From Frigoribacterium sp. PvP032 (GTDB lineage Bacteria > Actinomycetota > Actinomycetes > Actinomycetales > Microbacteriaceae), in assembly GCF_017833035.1 (NCBI RefSeq), contig NZ_JAFIBM010000001.1, positions 682,001 to 746,000 of the forward strand: a stretch of DNA of 64,000 nucleotides, given 5' to 3'. The position numbers were made by a program, and so were the translations under genes. The notes under the pieces were generated by a model that saw only the letters and a program-made list of their open reading frames with translations, did not search any database and was not told the origin of the DNA. Positions 9,255 to 20,116 of this stretch are shown one piece after another; within the stretch, counting starts at the first letter, position 1, and every line of letters begins with the position of its first letter.

Positions 9255-9515
9255 TCAGACGACCGGGCCGCCGCCGTCCTGCGTCGAGCGACGCGTGACC
9301 TGCTCGCCGCTGGCCGGGTCGACGGCCGTGCGCGCCTCGGTCACGGTGCGGCGACGACGCGTCGCGAACACGATGCCGAGGATCGTCACGAGGACGCCCG
9401 CCGCGATGAGGATGTAGCCGATCAGCATGATGTCGATGCCCGCGACCTGGAAGTCCAGGGCGTACGCGAGGATCGCGCCGATCACGATCAAGGCGATTCC
9501 GCCGCCGATGCTCAT
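9255..9515 (-). CDS. DUF6458 family small membrane protein
   Basis: An 86-residue protein with two transmembrane helices (about 4-21 and 30-48) and a basic RRRR stop-transfer signal followed by a short hydrophilic tail. Sequence start MSIGGGIALIVIGAILAYAL matches the DUF6458 family found in Micrococcales and relatives. The ATG is preceded by GAAGGAGA about 6 nt upstream; longer upstream readings lack a ribosome site. Function unknown; it converges on sbcC and is separated from the aro genes by about 300 bp. Confidence 0.8.
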   Translation of the reverse strand: MSIGGGIALIVIGAILAYALDFQVAGIDIMLIGYILIAAGVLVTILGIVFATRRRRTVTEARTAVDPASGEQVTRRSTQDGGGPVV

Positions 9516-9822
9516 GGTGTCTCCTTCGTCGAGCGGGGGAGTGTCCACCGCGGTGGGCCACGGTACCGACGTCGCGCCTCCTGCGTCACCCCTTCTTCGG
9601 GCGGCCCCCGGCCGACGCGACGACGCCCGTCGTGCAACCACTTCGCGTGACCTGCTCCCGCTGGGCAGCGTCCCCGCGCTATCCTCGACTCACTTCGGCG
9701 GATCCCCGGCCCTGGAGTCCCTGTTCAGCGACGTCCGTCGCTCGTGTTTCCCGGTGTGGGACACAGGGCCGGGTCCGTCGGAGCCCTGGGCGTGACAGAT
9801 GATCCGGCGGCACGGCAGGGGG
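9516..9822. other. 307-bp intergenic stretch, no gene seen
   Basis: Lies between the aroD stop and the DUF6458 start, both on the minus strand. It holds one AGGAGGCG motif near 9570 and a TATCCT (9680-9685) that could serve as a plus-strand -10, but no convincing -35, reading frame or RNA motif. I found no long hairpin directly behind aroD. Confidence 0.4.
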
Positions 9823-10617
9823 TCACGACTCGGCTGTCGCCGTCTCGTGCAGCAGGTCGAGCGCCGCGCGCACGCCCGCGGCGTCGAGCTGTCCGGGTGC
9901 ACTCGCGCCGTCGGCCGTGGCCGCGGCGAAGGTCAGGCACGACCCGAAGGTCTCGCCGACGAGCCGGGACGCGGCCCCCAGCGGGCCCATCGACATGGTG
10001 ACCGCCGGCACGAGCCCGGGCCCCGACCGGAAGTCGTCCGTCGCCGCCAGCAGGGTGAGCACGTCGGCCGGGTTCGTCGGCATCGCCGCGAGCTTGACGA
10101 CGTCGGCACCGTGCTCCTGCTGCTGCAGCAGGCGCGAGAGGATCTCGGCGCGGGGAGGCGTGCCCACGAAGTCGTGCGACGACATGACGACGACGACGCC
10201 GGCGTGGTGCGCGGTCTCGACCACCGCCTCCCGGATGTCGGGCTGCGTGAACATCTCGACGTCGACCGCGTCGACGACCCCGTCGCGGATCGTGCGGGTG
10301 AGCAGCTCGCCGTACTCCTCTGGCGTGATGTCGCGGTCGCCGCCCTCCTGCTTGGTGCGGAACGTGAAGAGCACGGGCACGTCGTCGGGCAGCGCGGCCC
10401 TGACCGCCGCCACCGCCTCGCGGACCTTCTCGGCGTCGTCGACGGCCGTCAGGTGGTCGACGCGCAGCTCGACCAGGTCGTAGGAGGCGCGGGTCAGCGA
10501 GCCGGCCGCCTCGCCGAGTGCCGAGGCGGTCCGGGCGACCAGCGGCACGCACACCGCCGGCCTGCCGTCGCCGAGCACGAGCGACCGCAGCGTCGCGGGC
10601 TGGGGCGTCGGACGCAC
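9823..10617 (-). CDS. aroD: Type I 3-dehydroquinate dehydratase
   Basis: A 264-residue type I (class I aldolase-like, Schiff-base) dehydroquinase that converts 3-dehydroquinate to 3-dehydroshikimate. The active-site His148 (SSHDF) and Schiff-base Lys175 (ADVVKLAAM) are present, with ELRVDHL and FTFRTKQEGG in the expected early positions, and the length is normal. The GTG start follows the aroE stop by one base, so the two are one transcription unit. In actinobacteria, type II AroQ often serves biosynthesis, so this aroE-aroD pair may instead serve quinate/shikimate use; that is inference, since no transporter is adjacent. Confidence 0.9.
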   Translation of the reverse strand: MRPTPQPATLRSLVLGDGRPAVCVPLVARTASALGEAAGSLTRASYDLVELRVDHLTAVDDAEKVREAVAAVRAALPDDVPVLFTFRTKQEGGDRDITPEEYGELLTRTIRDGVVDAVDVEMFTQPDIREAVVETAHHAGVVVVMSSHDFVGTPPRAEILSRLLQQQEHGADVVKLAAMPTNPADVLTLLAATDDFRSGPGLVPAVTMSMGPLGAASRLVGETFGSCLTFAAATADGASAPGQLDAAGVRAALDLLHETATAES

Positions 10618-10618
10618 G

Positions 10619-11590
10619 TCAGGCCACCGCGGAGCTGGTCGCGGCGGTCTTCGCCGACGTGGTCGTGGGCTCCGCCGGCAGGCCCACGGCCGCTCGCATC
10701 GCGGCGCGCACGCGGTTCTCGTCGTCGAGCCGCTCCTCCTGCGGGAGTCCCGTGAAGAGACGCACCTGCGACACGGCCTGCTCGAAGAGCATGTCGAGCC
10801 CGCTGAACGCGATGCCGCCGTCGGCCGTCCAGGTCGACGCGACACGGGTCGGCCACGGCTCGTAGGCGACGTCGAACAGAATGGACGCCGTGCTCCTCGG
10901 GCGCAGGGGCAGATCGTCGGCGACTCCGCCGGGGAGGGTGCTGATGACGAAGTCGAGCGGCGCCAGCGTGCCCAGCTCGGTCAGGGGGGCGATGCTGACG
11001 TCGCAGCCCAGCTCGCTGGCCAACGAGGTCAGCTCGCCGGCGCGCATGGGGTTCCGCAGGTGCACCGAGAACGAGCGGGCGCCGAGCTGCCACGCGGCCC
11101 ACATCGCCGAGGAGGCGGTGGCCCCGCCGCCGAGGATCGTCGCGCTCGCGGGGCGGGCGTCGTGGTGCGCCTCGACGGTGCGGACGATGCCGTCGACGTC
11201 GGTGTTGTGGCCGTGGCGGCGTCCGTCGTCGTCGATGACGACCGTGTTCGCGACGCCGAGGGCTGCGGCGAGCGGCGAGATCGTGTCGAGCAGGGGCAGG
11301 ACCTCGCGCTTCAGCGGCATCGTCAGGCTGAGGCCGCGCCAGGGGCGGGCGGCGGCCTCGGTGGTGGCGGCCGCGGCGGAGTCGGTGGCGTCAGTGGCGG
11401 CGTCGGTGGTCTCAGCGGCGGCGTCGGTGGTCTCGTCGAGGAACTGCCCGAGCTCGCCCGAGGCGACCTCCGCACGGTCGTACTGCCAGTCGAGCCCGAG
11501 CTCTGCGTAGGCCGCGCGGTGCAGGGCGGGCGACAAGGAGTGGGCGATCGGCGAGCCGAGCACGGCCAGGCGGCGGGGAGCAGCGGACAA
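10619..11590 (-). CDS. aroE: Shikimate dehydrogenase family protein
   Basis: About 323 residues, reducing 3-dehydroshikimate with NADPH or acting in quinate/shikimate catabolism. Substrate serines are in AHSLSP (about 16-21), the catalytic Lys in LTMPLK, the NADP loop in ILGGGATAS and substrate Asp in HNTDVDG. An Ala/Thr-rich low-complexity insert (TTDAAAETTDAATD and following, about 30 residues) precedes WRGLSLTMPLK and is unusual for the family. A TTG at 11590 is favoured because GAGAGGTG lies 6 nt upstream; the GTG at 11599 would sit on top of that site. Translated just ahead of aroD. Confidence 0.85.
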   Translation of the reverse strand: MSAAPRRLAVLGSPIAHSLSPALHRAAYAELGLDWQYDRAEVASGELGQFLDETTDAAAETTDAATDATDSAAAATTEAAARPWRGLSLTMPLKREVLPLLDTISPLAAALGVANTVVIDDDGRRHGHNTDVDGIVRTVEAHHDARPASATILGGGATASSAMWAAWQLGARSFSVHLRNPMRAGELTSLASELGCDVSIAPLTELGTLAPLDFVISTLPGGVADDLPLRPRSTASILFDVAYEPWPTRVASTWTADGGIAFSGLDMLFEQAVSQVRLFTGLPQEERLDDENRVRAAMRAAVGLPAEPTTTSAKTAATSSAVA

Positions 11591-11723
11591 ATCAGGCACC
11601 TCTCGGACGGCGGACGGACGCGACACAGTATGCCCGGAGCCCCTGGGTCGCCCCTGCTCCCGTCGTTCCTCCGGCCCGTGCGCCGCGACCCGGCCGTGCC
11701 GGCACGCGTGCCAGCATCGTCGG

Positions 11724-12179
11724 ATGCAGATCCGCGCCTTCGACCCCGCCGACACCGAGTCCGTCGTCGCCCTCTGGCACGAGTGCGGCCTCACCCGCCC
11801 CTGGAACGACCCGCACCGCGACATCGAGCGCAAGCTCGCGGTGCAGCCCGAGCTGTTCCTCGTCGGCACCGAGCTCGTCGACGTCGACGGCGAGCGCGGC
11901 ACCGGCAGCCCGAAGGAGGTGCTGGTCGCGACCGCCATGGCCGGCCACGAGGGCCATCGCGGCTGGCTCTACTACGTCGCCGTCGCCCCCGAGCACCGCG
12001 GCGGGGGCCGGGCCAGGCAGATCGTCGCCGAGGCCGAGCGGCTGCTCACGGAGGCCGGCTGCCCGAAGGTGCAGCTGATGGTGCGCTCCGGCAACGACAC
12101 CGCCGAGGCGACCTGGGGCAGTCTCGGCTACGAGCCGAGCGACGTCGTCGTGTACGGCAAGCGCCTGATCGAGGACTGA
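11724..12179 (+). CDS. GNAT family N-acetyltransferase (YpeA-like)
   Basis: A 151-residue GCN5-related acetyltransferase using acetyl-CoA. The acetyl-CoA loop is present as VAVAPEHRGGGRARQIV (motif A), followed by the beta5-alpha4 segment VRSGNDTAEATWGSLGYE. This matches the small YpeA subgroup whose substrates are mostly unknown. The gene is divergent from aroE. Its ATG lies 6 nt after CAGCAT (11712-11717), so it is probably leaderless. No resistance function is claimed. Confidence 0.85.
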   Translation: MQIRAFDPADTESVVALWHECGLTRPWNDPHRDIERKLAVQPELFLVGTELVDVDGERGTGSPKEVLVATAMAGHEGHRGWLYYVAVAPEHRGGGRARQIVAEAERLLTEAGCPKVQLMVRSGNDTAEATWGSLGYEPSDVVVYGKRLIED

Positions 12180-12207
12180 CCCGAGCGCCCGCCAGCCGCG
12201 CAGCCGC

Positions 12208-13140
12208 TCAGTCGAGCGCCAGCAGCACCGCCGCGCCGAGGGCGAGCACCAGCCCGCCCACCTGCGTCCGCGTCAGCCGCTCGCGCAGCACGACGGCCGC
12301 GAGCACCACCGTCGCCGCCGAGTAGAGCGCCGTGAGCACGCTCATCACGGTGAGGTCGCCGACCCGCAGCCCCACGAGGATCAGCACGTTCGCCCCGCTG
12401 TCCGCGACGCCGCAGGCGACGGCCAGCCACAGGGCGCGGCGCAGGGGCAGGAGGTGCGGGGCGTCCTCGGCGACCGGCGCCGCGCCTCCTCGTGTCGCCG
12501 ACCGCGCCCCGACCCGAGCCCGCGCCCGAGCACCAGCCCGTGCCCGCGCGACCAGCAGCAGCACCAGCACCGCCCCGCCCGTCAGCACCAGGTTCGCCGA
12601 CCTGTTGGCGACGAGCGGCACCAGCCCGGAGTCGTCCGGCGTCCGGTCGAGGAACACCAGCACCAGCCCGATGCCCGCACCGGCGCCGAGGGCCATCAGC
12701 AGCCCTCGCGCGCTGGGGCGGGGCGCGGCAGGGTCGGGCACGAAGCCGACCAGCACGACGGCGACGAGCGCGAGCGCGATGCCCGCCCAGCCAGCGCCTC
12801 CCAGTCGGGAGCCCTGCGCCAGCCCGACGCCCACCGGCACGATCGCCGAGACCACCGCCGTGAGGGGCGAGAGGATGCTCATCGGCCCGAGGGCGAGGCA
12901 GGCGTAGAGCAGGGCGAGGGCGACGGCTCCCGCGACGCCGCTGAGCAGGCCCCAGCCGACCGCGGCCGTCGAGGCCGTGCCGGGCACGACGAGCAGCAAC
13001 AGTGCGAGCAGCACCAGCCCGCTCGCGGCGGCGATCGCCGTGACGCGCAGCGGGGCGATCCGCCGGGCGGCGAGCCCGCCGAGGAAATCGGCCGAGCCGT
13101 AGGAGGCGGCGGCCAGCAGGCCGAGGACGGCGGCGATCAC
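12208..13140 (-). CDS. EamA/DMT-family transporter
   Basis: A 310-residue membrane protein with about ten hydrophobic helices in two repeated halves, the drug/metabolite transporter (EamA) fold; each half has the family pattern of five helices, and the C-terminal helix region LTVMSVLTALYSAATVVLAA is typical. Probable exporter of a metabolite. The GTG at 13140 is chosen for GGAG 5 nt upstream; the longer reading to 13212 lacks a site. It converges on the GNAT gene. Confidence 0.85.
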   Translation of the reverse strand: MIAAVLGLLAAASYGSADFLGGLAARRIAPLRVTAIAAASGLVLLALLLLVVPGTASTAAVGWGLLSGVAGAVALALLYACLALGPMSILSPLTAVVSAIVPVGVGLAQGSRLGGAGWAGIALALVAVVLVGFVPDPAAPRPSARGLLMALGAGAGIGLVLVFLDRTPDDSGLVPLVANRSANLVLTGGAVLVLLLVARARAGARARARVGARSATRGGAAPVAEDAPHLLPLRRALWLAVACGVADSGANVLILVGLRVGDLTVMSVLTALYSAATVVLAAVVLRERLTRTQVGGLVLALGAAVLLALD

Positions 13141-13236
13141 GGCGACTCCAAGAGGTGCGGGGCGAGCCAGGACGACAGCTGTCGCCTCGCGAGACGGCCG
13201 TCGTGTTAACAACGGGTGACGAACGTGCGGGAGCCC

Positions 13237-13265
13237 TTGTCGGACTCCCAGCTGGATCTTATGGT
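13237..13265 (+). promoter_or_regulatory. Candidate promoter of the 5'-nucleotidase gene
   Basis: TTGTCG (13237-13242) and TATGGT (13260-13265) are separated by 17 bp and lie about 87 bp ahead of the start codon. Four of six bases match the consensus in each box. The remaining leader would carry the AGGAG ribosome site at about 13337. Confidence 0.45.
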
Positions 13266-13351
13266 CGTGGGGGCCGTCCCTCGACCGGGGGCCAGGCCGT
13301 CAGGGCCGATCCGGCCCCTCCACCTCGCAGCCTCCAGGAGACACACTCGTC

Positions 13352-15673
13352 ATGCGCCCCCGTCCCACTGCCTCACCTCAGCGCGAGAACGGGGGCGGGC
13401 GTCGTCGCCGCGCCGCCCTCTCGCTCGTCGCCGTCACCACGATGGGACTCGGCGTGCTCGTCGCGGCCCCGGCCGCCCAGGCCGAGACGAAGACGATCGA
13501 CGTCCTCGGGATCAACGACTTCCACGGTCGCCTCGAGCGCGGGACCGACCCCGTCGCCGGTGCCGCCGCCATGGCCGGCACGGTGAACCAGTTCCGTGCC
13601 GCCAACCCGAACACGCTGTTCGTGTCGTCCGGCGACAACATCGGGGCGTCGACCTTCACCTCGTTCATCCAGGACGACGAGCCGACGCTCGACGCCCTCA
13701 ACGCCATGGGCCTCGACGTCAGCACCCCGGGCAACCACGAGTTCGACAAGGGCCAGGACGACTTCAACGGTCGCGTCCAGGAGAACAGCGAGTTCCCGTA
13801 CGTCAACGCGAACATCTACTCGACGGCGACCGGGGCGCGCGCCTACGACCCCTACTACGTCCAGGACGTGGACGGGGTCAAGGTCGGGTTCATCGGGGCG
13901 ATCACCGAGCTGATGCCCGAGCTCGTGAGCCCGGCCGGCATCGAGGGCCTCGAATTCCGTGACATCACGGACTCGGTCAACGACGCTGCGGCAGAGCTGA
14001 CCGACGGCGTGGACGACGGGGTGAACGGCGAGGCCGACGTCATCGTCCTCCTCGTGCACGAGGGGAACGCCTCCGCGAACCAGGCCGACGCCACGGGCGA
14101 CTCGGACTTCGCGGACATCGCGCTGAACGTCACGCCGAAGGTCGACGCCATCCTGTCGGCGCACACGCACGCCACCTACAACTTCACCGGCATCGTCCCG
14201 ACCGGCGGCACGAAGGCCCGCCCGGTCGTGCAGACCGGCAGCTACGGCGCGAACCTGAGCCACCTGACGATCCAGCACGACGACGTGACGGGCGAGAACA
14301 CGGTGACCAGCGAGCTCGTGCCGCTGTTCACCTCGACCGCCGCGCCCGACCCGACGGTCGCGGGGATCGTCGCCGACGCCGTGGAGGTCGCCAGGGTCGA
14401 GGGCCGCAAGCCCGTCGGGACCATCACGGGCGACCTGCGCCGTGCGGTCCAGACCAACGGGTCGGAGAACCGCGGCGGGGAGTCGACGCTCGGCAACCTC
14501 GTCGCCGACGCCCAGCTCGCTGCCACGCAGGACCAGCAGTCGCAGATCGCGTTCATGAACCCCGGCGGCCTCCGAGCCGACCTGGCCTACGCGTCGAGCG
14601 GCACCGAGGGCGACGCCGACGGCGTCGTCACCTACCAGGAGGCGGCGGCCGTGCAGCCCTTCGCCAACACGCTCGTCGTGTCCACCCTGACCGGCGCCCA
14701 GATCCGGGCGACCCTCGAGCAGCAGTGGCAGCCCGCGGGCTCGAGCCGCCCGTTCCTGAAGCTCGGCGTCTCGAAGGGGCTGGCCTACACCTACGACCCG
14801 ACCGCGGCCGCCGGCTCGCGCATCGGCACGATCACGCTGAACGGCGCCGTCCTCGACGAGGCCGCCAGCTACAAGGTCACCGTGAACTCGTTCCTCGCGT
14901 CCGGCGGCGACAACTTCACCGCGCTGAACGACGCCTCGGCGAAGGCCGACAGCGGCAAGATCGACCTGCAGAGCCAGGTCGACTACTTCACGGCCAACGG
15001 CGTCGTCTCGCCCGATCTCGCTCAGCGCGCGGTGGGCGTCACCACGACCCCTGCCCCCGAGGCCGGCTTCGCCGCCGGCGACGAGGTCAGCGTCGCACTC
15101 TCGTCGCTGCTCTTCAGCTCGCAGGACGCGGCGGCGGCAGGCGACGTGTCCGTCAGCCTGGACGGCGTCGTGCTCGCCTCGAGCGTCGTCGACGCGTCGG
15201 TCGTCGACACCACCGACGAGCAGGGCCGCGCCACGCTGGCCTTCGCCGTCCCCGAGGGCATCACCGCGCCCGAGGCCGGGCCGGTCACGCGCTCGCTGCG
15301 CGTCACGGTCGAGGGCACGGGCACCGCGTTCGACGTGCCGGTCGTGTTCGCGGCCGCGGCGGCTCCTGTCATCGTCGACCCGACCCCGGGCGACCCGGGC
15401 ACGCCCGGCTACCCGGGCACGCCCGGCGACCCGGGCACGCCCGGCACGCCCGGTGACGGGTCGGGTGCCGCACCCGGCGCCGGGAACGGCACGGGCTCCG
15501 GCACAGGCGCGACCCCGCGCCCCGCAGCCGCGGGCGACCTCGCCTTCACCGGCTCGGACGCGGCCACGACGGGCCTCCTCGCGGCACTCGCGCTGATGCT
15601 CGCCGGAGCCGGCGTGCTCACGGCCACGCGCCTCCGTCGCCGTCGTGCCCTGCTCGCCGGGACGACGGACTGA
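13352..15673 (+). CDS. Cell-wall anchored bifunctional metallophosphatase/5'-nucleotidase
   Basis: A 773-residue secreted enzyme that removes phosphate from nucleotides outside the cell. Order: signal peptide (1-45, ending AQA), metallophosphatase domain with INDFHG, SSGDN, TPGNHEFD and SAHTHA metal motifs, C-terminal 5'-nucleotidase substrate domain with NPGGLRADL, a beta domain, a Pro-Gly-Thr linker of repeated PGTPGD units, then LAFTG at 730-734, a hydrophobic helix and RLRRRR. The LAxTG motif points to a class E sortase and covalent wall attachment. ATG has AGGAG 10 nt upstream. Phosphate or nucleotide scavenging is the likely role. Confidence 0.93.
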   Translation: MRPRPTASPQRENGGGRRRRAALSLVAVTTMGLGVLVAAPAAQAETKTIDVLGINDFHGRLERGTDPVAGAAAMAGTVNQFRAANPNTLFVSSGDNIGASTFTSFIQDDEPTLDALNAMGLDVSTPGNHEFDKGQDDFNGRVQENSEFPYVNANIYSTATGARAYDPYYVQDVDGVKVGFIGAITELMPELVSPAGIEGLEFRDITDSVNDAAAELTDGVDDGVNGEADVIVLLVHEGNASANQADATGDSDFADIALNVTPKVDAILSAHTHATYNFTGIVPTGGTKARPVVQTGSYGANLSHLTIQHDDVTGENTVTSELVPLFTSTAAPDPTVAGIVADAVEVARVEGRKPVGTITGDLRRAVQTNGSENRGGESTLGNLVADAQLAATQDQQSQIAFMNPGGLRADLAYASSGTEGDADGVVTYQEAAAVQPFANTLVVSTLTGAQIRATLEQQWQPAGSSRPFLKLGVSKGLAYTYDPTAAAGSRIGTITLNGAVLDEAASYKVTVNSFLASGGDNFTALNDASAKADSGKIDLQSQVDYFTANGVVSPDLAQRAVGVTTTPAPEAGFAAGDEVSVALSSLLFSSQDAAAAGDVSVSLDGVVLASSVVDASVVDTTDEQGRATLAFAVPEGITAPEAGPVTRSLRVTVEGTGTAFDVPVVFAAAAAPVIVDPTPGDPGTPGYPGTPGDPGTPGTPGDGSGAAPGAGNGTGSGTGATPRPAAAGDLAFTGSDAATTGLLAALALMLAGAGVLTATRLRRRRALLAGTTD

Positions 15674-15706
15674 CCAGCACCACCCGCACGACCCGTACGA
15701 CCCGAC

Positions 15707-15740
15707 GGCCCGGCCGCACCCGCACAGGTGCGACCGGGCC
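15707..15740 (+). terminator. Stem-loop after the 5'-nucleotidase gene
   Basis: Arms 15707-15720 and 15727-15740 pair at 13 of 14 positions around a 6-nt loop (cgcaca), 34 bp after the stop and just ahead of the next gene. No T-run. Confidence 0.7.
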
Positions 15741-15761
15741 GCCGGCGTTAACCTCGGGGGC

Positions 15762-16715
15762 GTGACCACCGCCTCCGTCGAGTACCACCGGCTGTTCCGC
15801 ACGCTGCCGAGCTGGCGGTGGTGGCGGCCGCTGCTCGCGGCGGTGATCGGCGCCGTCCTCTACTGGGTGCTCGCCAACGCGGTCGTGCTGGCGATCTTCG
15901 CGGTCCTGCGGGCGATCGGCGGCCAGGAGCTGACGTCGACGGTCGCGCAGGGCGTCCAGGACGACCCGCTCGACGCCTCCCAGCCGCTCGTCCTGCTGAC
16001 GACCCTGGCGTCGATCGCGACGCTGCTGCCTGCCGCGCTGCTCGCGACGAAGCTCGCGGGCCTCGGTCGACTCGGCCAGCTGTCGAGCGTCACCGGCCGC
16101 CTCCGCTGGCGCTGGATGCTCCGCACCCTGCCCGCTGCCGTCGTGCTCATGGCGCTGACGGTCGGGCTCAGCTACCTCGTCCTGCCGCCGCTGACGGGGC
16201 AGGCGATCGGCACGGGGCCGGTCACGACCCCGCCCGCAACGATCATCTGGTCGACGCTCGTGATCCTCCTGCTCGTGCCGTTGCAGGCCTCCGCCGAGGA
16301 GTTCGTCTTCCGCGGCTTCACGATGCAGGCGCTCGGGTCGTGGACCGTCTGGCCCGTGGTCGCGATCGTGCTGCCGACGGCCGCGTTCGCGCTGTCGCAC
16401 GCCTACAACCCGTGGGGGATGCTCGACGTCGCCGTGTTCGGGGTGGCGGCGGCGTGGCTGACCTGGCGCACCGGAGGGCTCGAGGCCGCGATCGTCGGGC
16501 ACGTGCTCAACAACACGGTGCTCTTCCTGCTGCTCGCGCCGTTCGCCGGCACCGAGACGAGCGACGGCAGCCCGCTGGGGCTGGCCGTCACGGTCGTCTG
16601 CACCCCGGTCTGGGCGTGGCTCGTGACCCGTGCGTTCCACAGGTCGGGTGAGCGTCGCACCTCCCCAGGGCTGCCCGCCGGCGGCACTGTCCACGAGGAG
16701 GCGCGGGTCGGCTGA
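15762..16715 (+). CDS. CPBP family intramembrane glutamic endopeptidase
   Basis: A 317-residue integral membrane protease of the CAAX protease/bacteriocin-processing (Abi) family. Conserved motifs appear in order: EEFVFRG (motif 1, catalytic Glu pair and Arg), AFALSHAYNPWG (motif 2 His) and GHVLNN (motif 3). Six to eight hydrophobic helices are visible. The substrate is unknown. The GTG lies 7 nt after TAACCT (15749-15754), indicating leaderless transcription, and there is no good ribosome site. recQ follows after 31 bp. Confidence 0.87.
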   Translation: MTTASVEYHRLFRTLPSWRWWRPLLAAVIGAVLYWVLANAVVLAIFAVLRAIGGQELTSTVAQGVQDDPLDASQPLVLLTTLASIATLLPAALLATKLAGLGRLGQLSSVTGRLRWRWMLRTLPAAVVLMALTVGLSYLVLPPLTGQAIGTGPVTTPPATIIWSTLVILLLVPLQASAEEFVFRGFTMQALGSWTVWPVVAIVLPTAAFALSHAYNPWGMLDVAVFGVAAAWLTWRTGGLEAAIVGHVLNNTVLFLLLAPFAGTETSDGSPLGLAVTVVCTPVWAWLVTRAFHRSGERRTSPGLPAGGTVHEEARVG

Positions 16716-16746
16716 GCCTGTCGGCCCGGCCTCCTAGACTCGTCGC

Positions 16747-18900
<2,154 letters not shown>

Positions 18901-19003
18901 CGCGAACCGCCGCTAGCTGACGCGAGCTGCCGCGAGCTGCCGCGCTGCCGCGCTGCCGCGCTGGCCGGCCTGCTCGGCCCGACCTCCGCCTCCTCGACCG
19001 GCT

Positions 19004-19073
19004 CCGCACGAGTCCCCACGTGGAAGCGACAAAACGACGCCGAAGATCGCGTCGCTTTGTCGCTCTCACGTCG
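19004..19073. repeat. Palindrome family A, copy 1
   Basis: Core arms 19025-19040 and 19049-19064 pair at 15 of 16 positions around cgaagatc. The outer flank ccgcacgagtccccacgtgg is shared with copy 2, so the whole unit, not just the hairpin, is repeated. Confidence 0.8.
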
Positions 19074-19149
19074 TGACGGCGGCTTTGACGGCGGGGTGGC
19101 CGGGCAGGCGGCGTCCGGCGGCCGAGCTGGCGGCGCAGCAGGTCGGACG

Positions 19150-19216
19150 CCGCACGAGTCCCCACGTGGAAGCGACGAAGCGACGCGGAAGATCGCGTCG
19201 CTTTGTCGCTCTGGCG
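19150..19216. repeat. Palindrome family A, copy 2
   Basis: Core arms 19171-19186 and 19195-19210, one mismatch, centre ggaagatc. Starts 146 bp after copy 1 with the same left flank. Both copies lie behind two convergent genes. Confidence 0.8.
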
Positions 19217-19233
19217 TCGTTTCCCGCGAGTGG

Positions 19234-19863
19234 CTAGCGGAGCGGCGCGGCGGCGTCGTCGGGGGCGGCGACCGTGGCCGCGGCGGCGGCAGCCGCCGCA
19301 GGCACGACCGCGACGGGCGCCGTCGGCGTCCGCCGTTCCGAGACCGGCCCGGCCGACCCGAGCCGCAGCTCCGTCGTCCGCTGTGCGAGCATCACGAGCG
19401 CGACGGTCAGCGCCACCATCGCGCCGAACCCGCCGAGGAAGGGCCCGCCGCCCAGCCGTGTCACGTACGCGGCCGAGAGCAGCAGAGCGCTCGCCAGCGG
19501 CGTGGCCAGGTAGGCCGCGCGCACCGGGACCAACGGCACCGCGCCTCCTCTGGTCCCCTGCACGCGCAGGGCGACGAGCGTCGCGGCCACAGCAGTGAAG
19601 AGCGCTCCGGCGGTCGCGTAGAGGGCCGTGGCCGCGAGCGGGGCCACGGTGCCGACGTGCCCCGCGTGGGCGGCTCCGAGCACCGAGAGCACGGCGAAGC
19701 CGACGTGCCAGACAGGAGCGAGCAGCCAGGCGGCCCGGCGCAGACGGCCGGCGGGCAGGGGGAGCAGGCCGTCGAGCGGCACGTCGACGAGGTCGCCCTG
19801 AGGCCGTCGTCGATCGCCGAGCGTCAGCCCCCGCTGCGCTCCTGTGCCTCGTCCAGTCCCCAC
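19234..19863 (-). CDS. Membrane protein of unknown function
   Basis: A 209-residue protein with four hydrophobic helices (about 45-65, 72-98, 112-132, 140-160) and an Ala/Pro/Val-rich C-terminal tail. No family recognised. The GTG start is 6 nt after TAGGCT (19870-19875), so a leaderless mRNA is likely and no ribosome site is seen. Within the coding region the codon AGA, rare in this DNA, occurs inside a copy of the AGGAGGCGCG motif near 19545. Confidence 0.6.
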   Translation of the reverse strand: MGTGRGTGAQRGLTLGDRRRPQGDLVDVPLDGLLPLPAGRLRRAAWLLAPVWHVGFAVLSVLGAAHAGHVGTVAPLAATALYATAGALFTAVAATLVALRVQGTRGGAVPLVPVRAAYLATPLASALLLSAAYVTRLGGGPFLGGFGAMVALTVALVMLAQRTTELRLGSAGPVSERRTPTAPVAVVPAAAAAAAATVAAPDDAAAPLR

Positions 19864-20116
19864 GCCGCGAGCCTAGGGACGGGCTCGGACGACCCGCAAT
19901 CCTCCCTGAGGAGGACACCCGTTGTCCCCGGAGGGGGCGACTGCGGGCGGGTCCGTGAGCATCCCGCGCCACCCCCTCGGCCCTCGTGGGCGACCAGAAG
20001 GGTGAGCGGATCTCGCTTCTTGCGGACGTGGCGGCGAGACCGACGGGGCACGTGCTGGCCGTCGCCACCGGTCCCGCATGCCCTGCCGGGCATGCGCAGT
20101 GCGTCACAGTGGTGCC
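19864..20116. other. Divergent intergenic region with small dyads
   Basis: Between the divergent membrane-protein and acyltransferase genes. It holds the two leaderless -10 elements and an 8-bp palindrome pair GCATGCCC/GGGCATGC (20076-20083 and 20088-20095), which is placed like an operator upstream of the acyltransferase start. No gene seen. Confidence 0.4.

Larger units (their letters stand above)
18901..19233. other. 333-bp intergenic stretch carrying a duplicated palindrome unit
   Basis: Between the convergent recQ and membrane-protein genes. It begins with short GCTGCCGCG iterations (18918-18962), then contains two copies of a roughly 70-bp unit listed separately. No credible gene is seen in either strand. 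Confidence 0.6.

Noticed and set aside
9516-9822. Small RNA between aroD and the DUF6458 gene
   Set aside because: A TATCCT is present but no paired -35, no terminator hairpin and no recognised RNA family motif.
13373-15802. 809-codon open frame antisense to the 5'-nucleotidase
   Set aside because: High G+C produces long antisense frames; it lacks a ribosome site and family features, while the sense frame is clearly coding.
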